From Candidatus Eiseniibacteriota bacterium (GTDB lineage: Bacteria; Eisenbacteria; RBG-16-71-46; JAGVPR01): 13,431 nt of DNA. The stretch spans positions 1-13,431 of the forward strand of contig JAGVPR010000391.1 in NCBI GenBank assembly GCA_020052115.1, given 5' to 3'. Made by a program: the position numbers and the translations under genes. Below, in pieces: positions 1-7,032 of this stretch (its first letter is position 1; each line of letters begins with the position of its first letter). The notes under the pieces were generated by a model that had not been told where the DNA came from, searched no databases, and saw only the letters and a program-made list of their open reading frames with translations.

Positions 1-401
1 ATATGCCCCACTATGTCGAGGCCGGTCCAGAGCGTGGACGGATTGTGTTGATCCACGGTCACGCAGAAATCCGCGACCCTGAAGCCCAGGTCTGCATCAA
101 GGATGTGCAGGCCCGCGTTGCTGGACTTCCAAGTGAGGCCGCGGTCGTCGCTGAAGAAGCAGCCGGCAAAGTCGTCGGTGACATACCAGCGATTGAAGTT
201 GCTGTAATCGTGGCGGATGTCGTAGCCCAGCCCGCCCGGCGGCCCGCCGAGCGCCACCCATGCGGCAGCCGCATAGGCTGGACTTCTCGGCTCGGCTCCG
301 CCCGCTGCGGCCGCGGATCCCAAGTTCGAGGAGCCGTACGAAGAAACCGTCGGCCAGAGGAGCAACAATGCTAGTAGGCCGGCAGGTCGTGGCGAAGCCA
401 T
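1..401 (-). CDS. Secreted Asp-box (BNR/sialidase-fold repeat) protein, 5' part only
   Basis: The reading frame stays open for 133 codons from ATG at 401 to the window edge, so the C-terminus is missing. An AAGGAGG Shine-Dalgarno sequence lies just upstream of the ATG, which fixes the start. Residues 1-21 (MASPRPAGLLALLLLWPTVSS) look like a Sec signal peptide, followed by an Ala/Gly/Pro-rich linker to about residue 57. Residues 58-133 look like the first blade of a beta-propeller: RWYVTDDFAGCFFSDDRGLTW contains an Asp-box, SxDxGxTW (residues 84-91), and a second strand reads STLWTGLD. Proteins with such repeats are exported sialidase-like or VPS10/photosystem-stability-factor-like propellers; the substrate cannot be told from this fragment. 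It starts 26 bp after the stop of the upstream membrane glycosyltransferase gene, so the two are probably co-transcribed. The family call is good; the function is unknown. Confidence 0.75.
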   Translation of the reverse strand, partial: MASPRPAGLLALLLLWPTVSSYGSSNLGSAAAAGGAEPRSPAYAAAAWVALGGPPGGLGYDIRHDYSNFNRWYVTDDFAGCFFSDDRGLTWKSSNAGLHILDADLGFRVADFCVTVDQHNPSTLWTGLDIVGH

Positions 402-427
402 GAACCCTCCCTCCTTTTCGACACATC

Positions 428-2365
428 TCAAGTCCCGCGATACCAGAAAAGCGCGAGGACGGCGAGCGTGAGAGCCCCCAACTCGGCGTAGACGAGCCAG
501 CGAAGCCGCCCCAGACGATCGCACATCGCCTCGAGACCCATCCCCGCGAACACGCCCGCCACAGGGACCAGCGCGAGCACGTAGAAGCCCTTGACCGACG
601 AGTAATGCGGGACCTGAATCGAGTACCAGACGAGGCCGAAAACGAGCAGGGCCGCCATACTCACGAGAACGAAGAGCGGCTGATCCCATTCACGTGAGAA
701 GACCTGACGAAGCGCCCGCCATGCCCCGAAGACCATCGCCGCCATCGGCAGCCAGGAAAGCCAGAGGATCGCCAGGCCGGCAGCCTGCAGCCGCTTGTTC
801 ATGGGATCCTGAAAGAGTCCATGCCCGTCGCCCCAGGCCGTCGCGTAGACGCCGTTCCAGAAGTCGGACGACCGCGCGAACGTCGGGTAGTGAAAGAAGA
901 CCTCACCGAACCGCAGATAAGTCCCGAGCGTCCGGTAGCCGGGAGACTGCTCGACGTGAAGGCCCGAGACCTTGTCCCACTGGGCGGCGAGCGGATTTTG
1001 GAAGAGGACCACGTTTCGCGCGTAGAACCATCCGCCGACGGCCAGCGCCACGGCTAGCGTCAGGAGTCCCCACGTCCACCGCGGGCGAGCTTCCAATGCG
1101 CGGAGTGCGGCGAGCAGGAGAAGCGTAGCGAGGAGCGCCAGCCCGCCGAATTTCGAGAGCATGGCGAGGCCGCAGCCCAGCCCGACGATGACCGCCGTGC
1201 GCGCCGGCTTTTGGACGCCGAAGCAGAACCGCGCGGCGAGCGCGGCGCCGAGGCCGATCATGAAAGAGGAGAACGGCTCGCTCGAGATCATCCCTGCCAT
1301 GTAGATGTTCATCGGGAGGACGGCGACCGCCGTGAATCCGAGGCTCTGCAGACGAGTGGCGCGCGGGAACAGGACGCGGATCAGCCAGAGCGCCACGAGA
1401 ATGAGCAACAGCGTGGTGACGGCCGACACGGCCTGGAGCGCTTTCGTCGCCGAGACCTCGTGCTGCGGTCCGCCGGCGGCGAGGTAGACGAGGCTCGCCG
1501 ACGCGTAGTAGAGCGGGGGCTGGAACATCTCCCAGCCGTCCTTCACGGTCGGGAGCCCCTGTCCCAGCGCAAGACGCCGGACGTAGTCGAGGTGACCACC
1601 CCAGTCCAGCCAGCCTCTCTGATGCGGATACGTGGCGAGGTTGTGCCCGTAGACGATCACCAGAACCAAGAAGAGGAAGATCGGCCACAGCCGCAGCAGA
1701 CGCTCCTCACGAGGCGATGGAGTCCCCGAACCGAGCCACGGCTTGAAGCGCTTGGGCAGAAGGGCGAACACGATGGCCAGGTTGTAGAGGACCAGCGCGG
1801 CGACGGCGACGCCGTAACCAGAGATCGTGCTCCGCGCCTGCCGCGCTCGGAACGCCTCGTCCCGCATGGCCGCCGCGGCGGGCGACCGGCTTTCGAAGCT
1901 CGGCCCAAGCGACACGCTCCAGTTCCGCCCGGTGCGGACGCTCGCCGGGCCTTCCACGAGAAGCGCCGGCGGCCCCTCGAGGTTCGTGACCCGGACGCTG
2001 ATCTCGTTTTCGCGGCCGGGCAGCAGGTAGGGCGAGATGTCGTACCGCGACGCCTTCTTCCAGTTACGCGCCTCACTGAGTGGCAACGTGTCGCCGTTCA
2101 CGGCCAGGACGAACCCGCGCATCGCGGTCACGTCAATCCTCTGGTGATCGGTGAGCGTCCCCACGGCAAAGCGGCGCACGAACAGCGCGTCGGGGCAGGT
2201 GCGGGGGGCGCGGTAGGCGATCTGCGGTTCAGGATGCACGATCCATCGGCCGCGGAGAGACGGTCGGAGGAACTCGTACTCGGGCGAGACGAACACGCGA
2301 AAGAAGACATAGGCCGCGCAGAGGACGCCCGCCAGCGTTAGGCAAACCCAGGTCCTGCGGCGCAT
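428..2365 (-). CDS. Polytopic membrane glycosyltransferase (GT-C / GT39-like) with N-terminal beta-sandwich
   Basis: A 645-residue membrane protein. Residues 5-24 form a first membrane helix. Residues 33-152 are soluble, rich in beta strands and resemble a jelly-roll/galactose-binding domain (RFAVGTL...FVLAVNGDTLPL...ISPYLLPGRENEISVRVTN). From about residue 180 onward there are roughly ten hydrophobic helices. The first large loop carries GWLDWGGHLDYVRRLALG (acidic residues near 254 and 260) and then FQPPLYY (282-287), the layout of lipid-phosphate-sugar dependent GT-C enzymes such as the ArnT/PMT/GT39 group. It would transfer a sugar from a polyprenyl-phosphate donor on the periplasmic side; donor and acceptor are unknown. 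I chose ATG at 2365 because residues from there form a clean N-terminal anchor; a TTG at 2407 would add 14 polar residues and has no ribosome site. The upstream neighbour (stop at 2451) is same-strand but unrelated in function. Confidence 0.72.
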   Translation of the reverse strand: MRRRTWVCLTLAGVLCAAYVFFRVFVSPEYEFLRPSLRGRWIVHPEPQIAYRAPRTCPDALFVRRFAVGTLTDHQRIDVTAMRGFVLAVNGDTLPLSEARNWKKASRYDISPYLLPGRENEISVRVTNLEGPPALLVEGPASVRTGRNWSVSLGPSFESRSPAAAAMRDEAFRARQARSTISGYGVAVAALVLYNLAIVFALLPKRFKPWLGSGTPSPREERLLRLWPIFLFLVLVIVYGHNLATYPHQRGWLDWGGHLDYVRRLALGQGLPTVKDGWEMFQPPLYYASASLVYLAAGGPQHEVSATKALQAVSAVTTLLLILVALWLIRVLFPRATRLQSLGFTAVAVLPMNIYMAGMISSEPFSSFMIGLGAALAARFCFGVQKPARTAVIVGLGCGLAMLSKFGGLALLATLLLLAALRALEARPRWTWGLLTLAVALAVGGWFYARNVVLFQNPLAAQWDKVSGLHVEQSPGYRTLGTYLRFGEVFFHYPTFARSSDFWNGVYATAWGDGHGLFQDPMNKRLQAAGLAILWLSWLPMAAMVFGAWRALRQVFSREWDQPLFVLVSMAALLVFGLVWYSIQVPHYSSVKGFYVLALVPVAGVFAGMGLEAMCDRLGRLRWLVYAELGALTLAVLALFWYRGT

Positions 2366-2450
2366 ACGTGATACCCCGAGTCCCCACGGTCTCCGAATAG
2401 AACGCAAGAATCATAAGGCATTTGCCTGCAAGGGGGCGAGACTCCTGTCG

Positions 2451-3317
2451 TCAGGCGAAGCCTCCGGTCCCTGTCCGGACTTCCCGAGACTCACCGCTGG
2501 ATGTCGTGCCGAAAATCTCTTCAAGTCCGTACGCGCAGGTCGCCTGGAATCGCTGGGGACGCAGGATCCTGTCCTGGGGTATCCGGGCGGCGTTTCTGAT
2601 GACGTCAGTCACAGAATCGAACTGCTCGTGCCGAGACCTCTCGAGCAACCTCGCGGTACGGTCGTGGATCGAGGGACGGATCCGTTCACGCCACAGGGAT
2701 CTGAGAAGCGGCAACTCTCCACCGAAGAGTTCCAGCGCGTCATGGATGTAGAGCGCATCCTGGGCCCGTCTTGATGGCGCGCGTTCTTTATAGATCAAAA
2801 TCCTCTGGGCTATGAAGGACGCGGGATTCGGCAACCTGACGTCCACCGGGCCTGCCACCGGGACTTCAACATCCCGGCTCAACCGAACGTGCCACGTCTC
2901 GAGAAGCAAGAGATCCAGGTGCCTCAGCTTCTGCGCGGTGATGCCCGCCGTTGCAAGTGTGACGTCGCGCCTTCCGCCGCGCTTTATCTCGCTCCCTAGC
3001 AACGGCACCAAGAACTCGGCCGAGAATCCGTCATCCTCCGATTCGAGACGATACTGAGTGATCGGCGGCCTGTGATCGCCGGAGAGATCCTCGCGAAAGC
3101 CCGCCCTCCGAAGCGCGGCGGCGATGTCGCCATCGAACGATGTGCCGGCCGAAAAGGCGACGTCCGCATCCTTGGTCCCCACGACCGCGTACGTCTGCGG
3201 ATGAGCGAGTGAATGAAAGCGATGCAGGCGATGCGCCCATCCTCCGACAATGACAAGCTCGTTCAGCCAAGGCCTGAGAGCATCGAGCAGCCGGGCGAAC
3301 GCGGCGAGATCATTCAT
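2451..3317 (-). CDS. AbiEii/GSU2403-like nucleotidyltransferase, toxin-type partner
   Basis: A 288-residue protein. Residues 22-30 (VIVGGWAHR) and 48-53 (TKDADV) match the GG...(D/E)xD core of the DNA polymerase beta nucleotidyltransferase fold, with D50 and D52 as likely metal ligands and E101 in SAEFLVP as a candidate third acid. The segment RILIYKERAPSRRAQDALYIHDALELF (172-198) resembles the K...R...D..DL block that follows the core in AbiEii-type proteins. In characterised AbiE systems this partner is a nucleotidyltransferase toxin causing abortive infection; the substrate here is not known. The ATG at 3317 overlaps the TGA of the upstream gene as ATGA, a translational coupling arrangement that decides the start. 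The same frame runs open much further upstream, but that part is antiparallel shadow of the partner gene. AbiEii versus GSU2403-type assignment is unsettled; the fold is well supported. Confidence 0.75.
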   Translation of the reverse strand: MNDLAAFARLLDALRPWLNELVIVGGWAHRLHRFHSLAHPQTYAVVGTKDADVAFSAGTSFDGDIAAALRRAGFREDLSGDHRPPITQYRLESEDDGFSAEFLVPLLGSEIKRGGRRDVTLATAGITAQKLRHLDLLLLETWHVRLSRDVEVPVAGPVDVRLPNPASFIAQRILIYKERAPSRRAQDALYIHDALELFGGELPLLRSLWRERIRPSIHDRTARLLERSRHEQFDSVTDVIRNAARIPQDRILRPQRFQATCAYGLEEIFGTTSSGESREVRTGTGGFA

Positions 3318-4468
3318 GAGGAAGCCTCGAACAGCGGTCCAAGAACGCGCCGCCTTATGAGGGCCGCCTGCTCCTGCCCGCGGGAAGGGTGGCTGGAGAC
3401 GTCCAGCCAGACCTGCAGAATGTCGCAGCAAGCGAGGCCGTTCGGGCGAACGATCCCGCGAAAGACCGAATGTGCGGCCGGCGCCTGCCGCACGATCATG
3501 TCTGGGACTTCGCCCGGCTCGGCGAGCACCATGCCGTCCCATCGAGAAAGATCTGCCGGCGCGAGCCGCCGAACGTATACGTGGTCCGGCACACCTTCCA
3601 CGAAACCGACATCGAGGGCGCGTGCCGCGGCGAACAGCGCCAGGCACGCATGGCCGCTGTCGAGCAGCTGTCGACGTGCGCCCGCTGAGCGGCCGCTCCG
3701 AAGCAGACAATGCATCGGCACTTCTTTGGCGCGCTGCATCGCTGAGGCCAGCCATCGTTGAAAGAGGTCGCCACGGCGGACCAGGCTCAAGTAGGGTTCC
3801 GATTCGTGCAAGTACCCCTCGTGCCGAAGCTGCTGCACGAAGCGGAACGCGCTCATGACGGAGACGCCCGCCGCCTTCGCCAACTGTGAGGCGCTTCGAT
3901 ACCGCGCTCGCGGCGCCGAGAGCAGGTTCTCGGGAAGCTCGGGCGCAAGGATGACTTTGAGCATCCACTGGTTCAGGTCCGAGAAGAGGTGCGCCCGGTC
4001 AGCAGGGGCCCGGAGCCATGGCGACACCCGCGGCGGCTCGACGTTCATGGCCTCCAGGTGTGGCCCCCGAAACATGTGCAGGCCTTCGAAGTCGATGACG
4101 CCGGCTGCGGCCTCGGGAACGTATTGTTCAGCGAACTTGAGCACCTGCTGGGCAGCACGGGGTGCGATCTTGGGGGCGGCGACGACCGCGAGCGGCGGGT
4201 GCTCGCCGGCCAGATGAGAAGCTTGGATGTATGCCTGCGACCACAACGGAATGAGGCGATCACTTCTTCCCTCCGCTCCCACCTTGATTTCGACGGCATA
4301 CGATGCTCCCGGCCGTCGGATCAGCAAGTCCGGCCGGTAGCCGTGTTGAACGGGAGGTTGGCGAACGATGCGCCAGCCTTCCTGCCGGAACGCGCGAGCG
4401 AGCAACTCCGCAGCCTCCACTGCTCGGCTCGGCGGGCCTGAACTGAGCCAAGAGTCACGTTGGTCCAT
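3314..4468 (-). CDS. AbiEi-like antitoxin/regulator with N-terminal PD-(D/E)XK-like domain
   Basis: A 384-residue protein with three regions. Residues 15-135 resemble a restriction-endonuclease-fold domain: YRPDLLIRRPGASYAVEIKVG gives D47 and E60-x-K62, the PD...ExK signature. Residues about 190-222 (RSASQLAKAAGVSVMSAFRFVQQLRHEGYL) form a winged helix-turn-helix. Residues 240-384 resemble the C-terminal part of AbiEi-type antitoxins, ending in LQVWLDVSSHPSRGQEQA. The start ATG at 4468 follows GAGGCAGGAAG. It precedes and overlaps the nucleotidyltransferase gene by 4 bp, so the pair is one operon with the regulator first, as in AbiE type IV systems. The upstream triple operator suggests autorepression. 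Whether the nuclease-like domain still cuts DNA or is a binding/structural remnant cannot be seen, but the key residues are present. Naming as antitoxin is inference from order and partner. Confidence 0.72.
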   Translation of the reverse strand: MDQRDSWLSSGPPSRAVEAAELLARAFRQEGWRIVRQPPVQHGYRPDLLIRRPGASYAVEIKVGAEGRSDRLIPLWSQAYIQASHLAGEHPPLAVVAAPKIAPRAAQQVLKFAEQYVPEAAAGVIDFEGLHMFRGPHLEAMNVEPPRVSPWLRAPADRAHLFSDLNQWMLKVILAPELPENLLSAPRARYRSASQLAKAAGVSVMSAFRFVQQLRHEGYLHESEPYLSLVRRGDLFQRWLASAMQRAKEVPMHCLLRSGRSAGARRQLLDSGHACLALFAAARALDVGFVEGVPDHVYVRRLAPADLSRWDGMVLAEPGEVPDMIVRQAPAAHSVFRGIVRPNGLACCDILQVWLDVSSHPSRGQEQAALIRRRVLGPLFEASS

Positions 4469-4492
4469 GGCTTCCTGCCTCTGGGATGGCCT

Positions 4493-4546
4493 TTATCATG
4501 GCCGTGTTATATAACGCGGCCTCGGTAATTATCACGGCCACGATAA
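4493..4546 (-). promoter_or_regulatory. Three tandem 18-bp GGCC-centred operators upstream of the AbiE-like operon
   Basis: Three adjoining 18-bp units occupy 4493-4510 (TTATCATGGCCGTGTTAT), 4511-4528 (ATAACGCGGCCTCGGTAA) and 4529-4546 (TTATCACGGCCACGATAA). Each has GGCC exactly at its centre, and the centres are spaced 18 and 18 bp. The outer TTATC/GATAA arms are inverted repeats, perfect in the third unit. The block is AT-rich compared with its surroundings and lies 25 bp upstream of the ATG at 4468; it includes TATATAAC and TGATAAT, which could be -10 elements on the minus strand. The winged-helix protein encoded immediately downstream is the natural candidate to bind it. AbiEi antitoxins are known to repress their own promoter through repeated sites; use here is inferred. 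Confidence 0.65.
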
Positions 4547-4618
4547 CAGACTTTCGCGCACAGATCAAGAAGCAGCCGGGATACGGAAAGGCACGGCGGG
4601 ACGGCGGGCGCTGCTAAC

Positions 4619-4795
4619 TGGCGGCGGTGTAGGGACTTGAACCTCACCGCCGAGTTTCCGCTAACCCTGCTGCGGCGCGCGACTTCGGGCTGGATGCCGC
4701 TGCAGGATCGTGGGTCCCCGCCGCCGTTCTTGTCCACGCGAGTCCCATCGAGTCTGCCGGAATCCACCCTGGTCGTGGAGGCATACTGGAGACGC
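4619..4795. repeat. Displaced tRNA-Met 3'-end repeat, copy A (diverged att-like remnant)
   Basis: Bases 4619-4642 match 22 of 24 bases of the 3' end of the tRNA gene at 9457-9480 (plus-strand sense, beginning TGGCGGCGGTG and ending GGGACTTGAAC); the differences are at 4622 and 4630. No D-arm or anticodon arm follows, so it is not a functional tRNA. The next 150 bases align without gaps to copy B, at about 60 percent identity by eye. The best blocks are GCGACTTCGG (4680-4689 against 5980-5989), GATCG (4706-4710 against 6006-6010) and GGAATCCACCC (4759-4769 against 6059-6069). No gene is seen between 4643 and the hepT stop at 4840. Confidence 0.7.
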
Positions 4796-4839
4796 GGAGA
4801 GCCCTTTGGTGGGTGCGATTCAGATCGGGCAGCCGCGCC

Positions 4840-5259
4840 TTATTCGTGGAAGCGATCTGCGATCGCCCGCACGAACCGGTTCAGGTCGGCGATCGATGTT
4901 CGAAGATACTCGTGGACCTTCCGATCATCAACCTCCCAGTAGAGGTGGACGAGGCGGTTGCGGAACTTGGCCATGGAGCGTAGGGGTTCGCGCAGGTCCT
5001 CGGCCAAAATGCCGGCGTCCACCAGAACGGCGAAGCTGTCTGCGTTGTCCCTCGGGAACCGCAGGTCCTCCGAGGCGATAATGTGATTCGCGACGTCGAT
5101 ACAACACTCGATCGCGATGACAAAGTGATACTTCGCGTTGCCGATCCTGTCGGAATTCCGCAGAAATTCCTGCTCCGGCGTCGGGGCAAGTCGCTCCAGA
5201 ACGGCCACGTAGTCGAGGAGGTTCGAGAGCATCTGGTCCAGTCGCGCCTTGTCGACCAT
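4840..5259 (-). CDS. hepT: HepT-like HEPN ribonuclease toxin (DUF86 family)
   Basis: A 139-residue, mostly helical protein with the DUF86/HEPN signature FRNRLVHLYWEVD. This contains R100-x4-H105, the catalytic RNase motif, and Y107, giving the full RX4HXY form. In the Shewanella HepT/MntA system the equivalent tyrosine is adenylylated by MntA, which neutralises the toxin. The earlier helices (RLDQMLSNLLDYVAVLERL; RIGNAKYHFVIAIECCIDVANHIIA) also fit the family, and the length is normal. The ATG at 5259 shares one base with the TGA of mntA (TGATG) and follows GAGGGGAG inside the end of mntA, so translation is coupled. With antitoxin first and toxin second, the pair is a complete type VII-like module. 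The motif is intact, so activity is plausible. Confidence 0.88.
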   Translation of the reverse strand: MVDKARLDQMLSNLLDYVAVLERLAPTPEQEFLRNSDRIGNAKYHFVIAIECCIDVANHIIASEDLRFPRDNADSFAVLVDAGILAEDLREPLRSMAKFRNRLVHLYWEVDDRKVHEYLRTSIADLNRFVRAIADRFHE

Positions 5260-5690
5260 CAGGCCGCTCCCCTCGTCGCCTTCCTGCGCAGGCGGATTTC
5301 GTGCATCCTCCGGAAGGTGTCCTTGTAGTCGTGGTAGAAGGACAGAATCGTGCGCTCCAAGGAGACCCGGAGAACCTCATCTCCCGAGTAAATTCGAACG
5401 CCCTCTTCGAGGATCCGGCCCCGCAACTCCAGGGAGGCATGATCGAGGCTTCTCAGATCGACATCCAGACTGAGTTTCTCCGAAAGATCCGCCGCCATAG
5501 CCATCTCTTCTCGGATGGTGAGGCCTTGCTCGACACGGTCCGGCAAGAGGTAGTAGCCGATGTCGAGATCACTCCCGGGCCGTGGCCTACCGCTAATCCG
5601 ACTGCCGTGCGCGTAAGCGGCGAGGATCGGTCGGCCCGAGAAGACGGCGACGGCCGCTGCTCTCAGTCTGTGCTGGAGGATGGTGTCCAT
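5259..5690 (-). CDS. mntA: MntA-like minimal nucleotidyltransferase antitoxin
   Basis: A 143-residue MNT-fold protein. Residues 29-43 read GSRISGRPRPGSDLD, an exact GSX10DXD motif, with D41 and D43 as metal ligands and a third acidic site in LDVDL (D76/D78). This motif defines MntA proteins that transfer AMP to the RX4HXY tyrosine of the HEPN partner. I chose ATG at 5690 because GGAGG lies 6 bases upstream; upstream in-frame ATGs at 5711 and 5741 have no good ribosome site, and the 5741 codon falls inside a palindrome that looks regulatory. The C-terminal basic tail (RRMHEIRLRRKATRGAA) is typical. The gene lies between two displaced tRNA 3' ends and is the only module of its cassette apart from its partner. 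Confidence 0.88.
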   Translation of the reverse strand: MDTILQHRLRAAAVAVFSGRPILAAYAHGSRISGRPRPGSDLDIGYYLLPDRVEQGLTIREEMAMAADLSEKLSLDVDLRSLDHASLELRGRILEEGVRIYSGDEVLRVSLERTILSFYHDYKDTFRRMHEIRLRRKATRGAA

Positions 5691-5732
5691 GAAAGCCTCC
5701 GGGATCCACATGGTCCGACGCCGAACGAGAGC

Positions 5733-5756
5733 ATACCGCATTCATGCGTCTGGTAT
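5733..5756 (-). promoter_or_regulatory. Nested palindrome upstream of mntA, possible operator
   Basis: An inner perfect palindrome CGCATTCATGCG (5737-5748, five paired bases around TC) sits within an outer inverted repeat ATACC (5733-5737) / GGTAT (5752-5756). It is 43 bp upstream of the chosen mntA start, where a promoter of the mntA-hepT operon would be expected. No clear -35/-10 pair was found. Use as an autoregulatory site is speculative. Confidence 0.35.
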
Positions 5757-5918
5757 CTGTCCAGGCGCATCCGTCCCGGGGAGGTCGAACAACACGCTGT
5801 GATTCACGGCCGCACCACGCTGTCCCGCCCTGCGCTGCCGGCTCGCACTGAAGCAGGCGTTCCGAATCCGGGACATGGGCGACGGGTTCGTGTTCTCTCG
5901 TGGTCGGCTGCAGTTAGC

Positions 5919-6095
5919 TGGTGGCGGTGCAGGGACTTGAACACGATCGGGACGAGATTCATAACCTAGTGGCGGCGTGCGACTTCGGAGTCTATGCCGT
6001 TGCTCGATCGGTGGTTGGCGGCTTCGTTCGAGTCCTCTTCAGTCTCCCGCCCTCCACTGGAATCCACCCCGGTCATGGAGAAATGTTGGAGAAGG
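5919..6095. repeat. Displaced tRNA-Met 3'-end repeat, copy B (att-like)
   Basis: Bases 5919-5942 are identical in all 24 positions to tRNA gene bases 9457-9480, covering CCA, discriminator, acceptor 3' strand and the 3' half of the T-arm. Identity stops abruptly at 5943, where the tRNA continues CCCGGA and this copy reads ACGATC. From there to 6095 it resembles copy A with no net length change. It ends in TGGAGAAATGTTGGAGAAGG (6076-6095), which recurs at 9396-9415. No tRNA body and no gene lie in 5943-6141; this stretch separates the exported-protein operon from the mntA-hepT cassette. Confidence 0.75.
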
Positions 6096-6141
6096 CTGAA
6101 AGCGAGCCTCCGCCGGAGCACTTGCGGGCTTGCCGACGCGT

Positions 6142-7032
6142 TCAGCTTAGGACGATGAACTTCCTGACGACCGATTGGCGGCCGAACCGTACCTCGACGA
6201 TGTAGAGACCTGCCGCAACCCTTCGTCGGGAGCGATCGCGCATGTCCCAAGCCACGGAGTTCCTTCCCGCAGCGCGGACGCCTTCCAGCGGCTCGGCCAC
6301 GAGCCGCCCTTGCACATCGAAGACCTGCATTCGGACCGGTCCGGCCGATGGGAGCTCGAACGTCACCTTCACGATCCCCACCGTCGGGTTGGGTGCGACA
6401 GAAAGAAGGCGGAGGCGGCCCGAGGGAGGCGATGTGTCGACCTCGACAAGCGGGGCATCGAGGTCCAGGAAGAGTGTGTCCGGCGGGACAAAGGCCAAAG
6501 GATAGAAGACGGAGAGCTCGCCGCCCGCAGATCCACTGATATCAAGGGCGGCAAGAACATCTGCACCGATGGGATCGGTCGTGGGAATCACGGCGCCGGC
6601 GTCGTCCATCAAGTAGAGAGCTACCTGACTCGTCGGCAATCCCTCCGGTGGCGGCACCTCCGTCGGTTCAAGACGGCACTGGAACCCAGTGAAGCCGACC
6701 AGCCTCAGGTCGATGTCGTCGTAAAACGCGCCTCCGACCATCCGGGTTGTCGCCGCTGGGTTGCTGCTCGTCAGAAGATCACCCATTACCGGTCCGCCTG
6801 TCGTCGCTATCTCCCTCCAGCCGTCGTGACCGGCATCAAGGATCATGAGCGCGTTGGAGGAATCCGAACACGTCAGGGCAAACACGAGGTGAAGCGTGTC
6901 AGCGGCAGCGCCGACAGCTCGAAGTTCATAGCGCGTTAGAGCGTTCGCAGACGGCACGCACAAGGTCAGCGCGAGTGTCCCGCAGGCCATCACAGCCGCG
7001 TAGCTTGCTGTTCTCCAACGCATCCGGCTCAC
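6142..7032 (-). CDS. Secreted protein with C-terminal FlgD-Ig / T9SS-type sorting-like domain
   Basis: A 296-residue protein, last gene of a three-gene operon. The N-terminal segment to about residue 31 (RWRTASYAAVMACGTLALTLCVPSANA) is a signal peptide. Residues 32-200 are an unrecognised beta-rich domain with two cysteines (C55, C119). Residues 207-296 are a FlgD Ig-like C-terminal domain: VAPNPTVGIVKVTFELP, VFDVQGRLV, AWDMRDRSRRRVAAGLYIVEVRFG and a terminal KFIVLS. Such tails occur at the end of exported proteins in FCB-related phyla, where they serve sorting or surface attachment. The GTG at 7032 overlaps the stop of the upstream gene (GTGA) and has AGGAA upstream; an ATG at 7023 is the alternative. 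The tail suggests all three products act at the cell surface. The role of the body is unknown. Confidence 0.75.
   Translation of the reverse strand: MSRMRWRTASYAAVMACGTLALTLCVPSANALTRYELRAVGAAADTLHLVFALTCSDSSNALMILDAGHDGWREIATTGGPVMGDLLTSSNPAATTRMVGGAFYDDIDLRLVGFTGFQCRLEPTEVPPPEGLPTSQVALYLMDDAGAVIPTTDPIGADVLAALDISGSAGGELSVFYPLAFVPPDTLFLDLDAPLVEVDTSPPSGRLRLLSVAPNPTVGIVKVTFELPSAGPVRMQVFDVQGRLVAEPLEGVRAAGRNSVAWDMRDRSRRRVAAGLYIVEVRFGRQSVVRKFIVLS

Noticed and set aside
1211..2341. 376-codon plus-strand frame
   Set aside because: It is antisense to the membrane glycosyltransferase, rich in Arg/Glu/Gly/Pro, with no domain and no ribosome site.
3318..3968. N-terminal extension of the nucleotidyltransferase frame to 505 residues
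   Set aside because: This part overlaps the well-supported regulator gene in another frame, and the ATGA overlap at 3317 gives the natural start.
4493..4546. Three phased repeats as a CRISPR array
   Set aside because: The units are contiguous 18-mers without spacers, internally palindromic and placed at a promoter, so they are operators rather than CRISPR repeats.
4619..4695. Copy A (and likewise copy B) as additional tRNA genes
   Set aside because: Only the 3' acceptor and half of the T-arm are present; no anticodon arm, D-arm or pairing 5' acceptor strand follows.
4507..4767. 86-codon minus-strand frame over the operator and copy A repeat
   Set aside because: It crosses a tRNA-derived sequence and regulatory repeats, has no recognisable product and no good ribosome site.
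5921..6205. 94-codon frames on both strands over copy B
   Set aside because: They translate tRNA remnant and repeat sequence; the two diverged copies show several changes that do not look coding. A short integrase remnant cannot be excluded but is not supported.
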